From contig NC_087252.1 of NCBI RefSeq assembly GCF_037042905.1, forward strand, positions 4,215,501-4,279,500: 64,000 bases of DNA, in the 5' to 3' direction. Made by a program: the position numbers and the translations under genes. This DNA comes from Lytechinus pictus. Its lineage: Eukaryota > Echinodermata > Echinoidea > Temnopleuroida > Toxopneustidae. The notes under the pieces are model-generated. The model was not told where the DNA came from. It saw nothing but the letters and a program-made list of their open reading frames with translations, and ran no database searches. Shown piece by piece: positions 61,901-64,000 of this stretch; positions within the stretch are counted from its first letter, which is position 1, and the number at the start of each line of letters is the position of its first letter.

Positions 61901-64000
61901 CATCTAACTTTTTTTTTTTTTTTTTTTTTTGGGGGGGGTATAGTGTCTCAGATTAACAAAATAGAGTAAAAAAAGGGTTACTAATTTTTAATCATATGGT
62001 TCTACAATGAATTTAATTTTCACTACAGTTTCAAGGAAACAATCAAAATATTTGTTTTTGTGTCAGTGTGGTTTCATAGAAAACCCTATTTCATAAATTT
62101 AAGAAATAAGATTTAACCTCCCCCAACTAATGGTGTGGGGTGTGCCCCGTTTATTTTATATCCTTTTGAATATAACTTTATTTTTTATCATTCTTTATTC
62201 CGGTTTTTAGAGGTAAATTAATAGAAGATACAAGAAAAGAGAATTGAAATTTAATATTGGTTGTAAGCAGAAAAAACATGAAAATTGACAAGAGTCCTAA
62301 GAACTAATCATTTTCAGGTCAGCATTTGAAAATTTTAACTTGCGCTTGTGCTCTCTTGCCCCCCCCCCCCCCTGAAAAATTCCCTGTAGGAAAAAATGCC
62401 CGTTTTCCAAAATCGAAAATGCCCTTTTTCCAAATCAAATGTGCCCTTTTTCAAAAAGAAATACCTTTTTTGTACTAAAACATAATACATTTTAGATTTA
62501 AAAATCACCAAATTTTGGATCGCGCTCGCATAAATTGTTAAGTAAAGTACTCATTCTGTTCCCATTTCCAAAAAAAATGCGTAGAATGTCCAGTTTTCAG
62601 GTTAGAATATCACAAATTTTTGAGCTCGCGCTTTGCGCTCGCATTATTTTATTGGTGAGTTTAATGTATCCTATTTATGAGTCACTAAATGCAGTCCAGA
62701 ACAGCTTTCTTTTCTGGTCAGGAAAATTTCCGCTCGCGCTTCGCGTTCGCGTGAATTCTTTAAGATGCACATCTTTTTTTCATGATTACAAAAACAGCTC
62801 GTAATATTTAATTTTCATTTCTCATTACACGAAATGTCCGGAAGTTTGAGCTCGTGGTTCGTGCTGGCAATATCTAGCAAGGCTGCCCTTTTAGCGCCAT
62901 AATTGACCGAAAAGCGAGTTTTAAAACTTAAGAATTTATTTTTTTTTCAAAACAGCTCGCTCGCTACGCTTTCTGGCAGAAAAGTAAAGCCTAAATCAAA
63001 ATATATGTCTTATCAATTAGAAATCACTTTAAAAAGGCTTTCATTTTGACTTAAAGGTGTATTTTTAGGCTTTGACATCCCCCCAAAACACGTTCTGCCT
63101 CCCCTGTCACAGGGAGTGGAGAAAGACATACGTTGATAATGGGCATGCCAGGATCAGACGACCGTTGTAATGATAATAATTGCAATGTAAATCGCCTAGA
63201 AAAATAATGTATTAAATGTACAAAGGTAACTATATTATTATTTTAATGTCTAAATCTATCATGAAATTATTTTTTGTTTTACATGTACAAGGTCAAACTT
63301 ATCGCTCGCTCACACCTTTAATAATACATTTTGCCCTGTGTGTCATGTCTGCCGCCTAAGCATTGTTGTCTCATTGTTCCGTATACATGTATTGAAAGTT
63401 TGAAATGCCTTGGCCTTGGCCAAGGTATTGAAGCCTTGGCCTTGGGTATTAAGGCCTTGGCCTTGGCCTTGGAGGTTTGAGCCTTGACTACAACACTGCA
63501 TGAAAATCGATTTATCTAAGATAATAATAATTAAATCTGTCCTGGATTGAAAAAAAATCTTCAATTTCTAAACTTTCCCCTTTACATCAAAATACCGAGA
63601 AAAGTAATGGAGATAAAGTTTAGGCATATCGCCGTTCTTCGCAATCTTCGCTTTTATTTGGAGAATTAGACACCAAAGAATGTATTTTGTAAAGCAGTAG
63701 TTGTATATGCAAGGACAATACCATCAATTTTCTTACAAAACCAGTAAACCATAAGCATCTGTGTAGGCCTTTTTCAAGAAACAGTGGATATCATGGCCAG
63801 GGTCTAACTCTCGGTATTTAATTAAGGAACAAAAAACTCAATCGATTTACTTTCTCCTTCAGCATTTACAGTGTTCACGGAGCAATCGGTAACAGCAGTG
63901 AAAGGGGGAAATGTATCCATACCATGCAATTTCACCGGAAATCCAACTTTCGTCTGGTGGTGGAAGCATGATTCAACAGGAGCCACAGACGACGACGTAA
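55254..64000 (+). CDS. second Ig-domain receptor gene, tandem paralogue of gene 2 (5' part only)
   Basis: Exon 1 (55254-55326) encodes a 24-residue signal peptide (MFTLNLRRTCFIFIVFLHCF, then VVSS) and ends in phase 1 at a GTGAGT donor. After an 8.5-kb intron, exon 2 starts at 63863 behind a CTCCTTCAG acceptor in the matching phase. It encodes the start of a V-type Ig domain (VKGGNVSIPCNFTGNPTFVW, then WWKHDSTG) and runs off the window. The layout, phase and strand pattern match exons 1 and 2 of gene 2 (YKGRSITLPCRFEGEP...YWYKHNRT), with an estimated 35-40% identity over this stretch. Whether it continues to a GTPase, a kinase or something else cannot be seen. An extracellular receptor role is inferred from the signal peptide and Ig fold. 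Confidence 0.82.
55748..55846 (-). mobile_element. SINE 3'-tail fragment
   Basis: Read on the minus strand it ends GCGCTATACAAACCC followed by an ATT-rich tail, preceded by TAGCCGGGGTAATATATGAGC. These match the 3' bodies of the SINEs listed above. The tRNA head is missing. Confidence 0.6.
55860..55937. repeat. (TA)n microsatellite
   Basis: About 78 bases of pure AT dinucleotide repeat next to the SINE tail, in intron 1 of gene 3. Confidence 0.95.
57272..57618. mobile_element. hAT-like MITE (GGCGGATCCAGG ends)
   Basis: TAGTGGCGGATCCAGGGGAG at the left and ATCCTGGATCCGCCCCTG at the right are inverted. The interior alternates G/C runs with TTTTCTTGTCAAATTTTCCGC-type motifs. No 8-bp duplication is visible, so one end may be altered. 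Confidence 0.65.
57793..58640. mobile_element. long-inverted-repeat transposon (TACAGGGTGTTTCAAAAAAG)
   Basis: The left end continues into AAGTTCAAAGGTCAGCT. The right end carries the inverted AGCTGACCTTTGAACTT. A second inverted pair lies inside (ACCCACTTTGTTGTAAGG and CCTTACAACAAAGTGGGT). It is about 0.85 kb with no transposase seen, and resembles mariner-type fold-backs. Confidence 0.75.
59041..59172. mobile_element. MITE with GGGCGTTTCATCA ends
   Basis: GGGGGCGTTTCATCAACAAC is mirrored by CTTTCATGAAACGCTACCC, with GTCGGATAAAATAGGACTTG and TGGGATAAAACGTCTGACAA inside. Diverged relative at 9958-10135. Confidence 0.75.
59467..60085. mobile_element. element with AAAGCGGAAATTCAC ends
   Basis: TTTAAAGCGGAAATTCACTA at the left is mirrored by GAGTGAATTTCACTTTAAGG at the right. 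The middle has overlapping 80-85-codon frames on both strands without a recognisable product. Confidence 0.55.
60409..61398. mobile_element. TA-flanked inverted-repeat transposon nested in the hAT-like element
   Basis: TACAGTGCGTATCAAAAAAA (continuing GTTTACACTT) is mirrored by AAGTGTAAACTTTTTTTGAT (continuing ACGCACTGTA). TA lies at both borders. It is about 0.99 kb. The 118-codon minus-strand frame inside shows no transposase motif I recognise. Confidence 0.82.
62325..62960. repeat. CTCGCGCTTCGCGCTCG-type repeats inside the hAT-like element
   Basis: GAGCTCGCGCTTTGCGCTCGC, CCGCTCGCGCTTCGCGTTCGC and weaker units (core motifs within) are spaced 80-110 bp apart, preceded by a C-run. Same family as in the other hAT-like element at 39527-41982. 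Confidence 0.7.

Larger units (their letters stand above)
60136..63498. mobile_element. 3.36-kb hAT-like transposon in intron 1 of gene 3
   Basis: The termini are exact 12-bp inverted repeats CAGTGTTGTAGT. An exact 8-bp duplication CATGAAAA flanks it (60128-60135 and 63499-63506). CCTTGGCC motifs cluster just inside both ends (60150-60310 and 63405-63490), like the subterminal repeats of hAT elements. No transposase frame survives. Other elements are nested inside. Confidence 0.88.

Overview
The window looks like animal nuclear DNA: AT-rich, with split genes carrying GT-AG introns and a very dense load of DNA transposons, SINEs, LINEs and microsatellites. Several repeats (an element opening with AAGGACAAGTCCACCCC, MITEs with GGGCCCGTAACACAAA ends, and GGGCGTTTCATCA...TTTCATGAAACG ends) are ones I associate from memory with sea urchins. 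A sea urchin or other echinoderm is therefore my best guess, as an inference and not a search result. No operons, CRISPR arrays or ordinary tRNA/rRNA genes were seen.

Three receptor-type genes lie head to tail on the + strand. Gene 1 (about 7001-16326) is a single-pass membrane protein with a tyrosine-kinase-like cytoplasmic domain that has lost its catalytic residues (Lys to Arg, HRD to HGS, no alpha-C Glu, APE to SLE) but keeps the glycine loop and DFG. Its probable last ectodomain exon, half an Ig-like fold plus a Pro-rich stalk, contains an in-frame TAA. Gene 2 (20091-44748) reconstructs as an 11-exon, 557-residue protein: signal peptide, two Ig-like domains, one transmembrane helix, and a cytoplasmic P-loop GTPase domain that most resembles the IFI44/IFI44L family. 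Gene 3 (from 55254, running off the window end) has the same signal-peptide exon / Ig exon arrangement and a recognisably related first Ig domain, so it is a tandem paralogue of gene 2, at least in its ectodomain.

Genes 1 and 2 share exon phases around the membrane-proximal Ig half-exon and the TM exon (0-1, then 1-1). Behind that junction gene 1 carries a pseudokinase and gene 2 a GTPase. This suggests a locus of Ig receptors with exchangeable cytoplasmic modules, and it is the most interesting proposal here. An innate-immune role is inference only.

The rest is mobile DNA. Intron 3 of gene 2 holds a full-length antisense LINE (27804-33637) with a 12-bp target-site duplication, whose ORF2 is split by a 528-bp hAT-like insert with its own 8-bp duplication. 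Intron 8 holds a 2.46-kb hAT-like element carrying a tandem array built on CTCGCGCTTCGCGCTCG. Intron 1 of gene 3 holds a 3.36-kb hAT-like element with another element nested in it. Between genes 2 and 3 (44749-55253) lie fold-back elements, an almost exact 0.47-kb tandem duplication, a diverged 1.2-kb duplication, SINEs and a four-copy 0.2-kb satellite. Stretches not named in the feature list (parts of 5.5-7.0, 16.3-17.7, 51.3-52.1, 52.8-53.1 and 55.9-57.2 kb) showed me nothing I can support.
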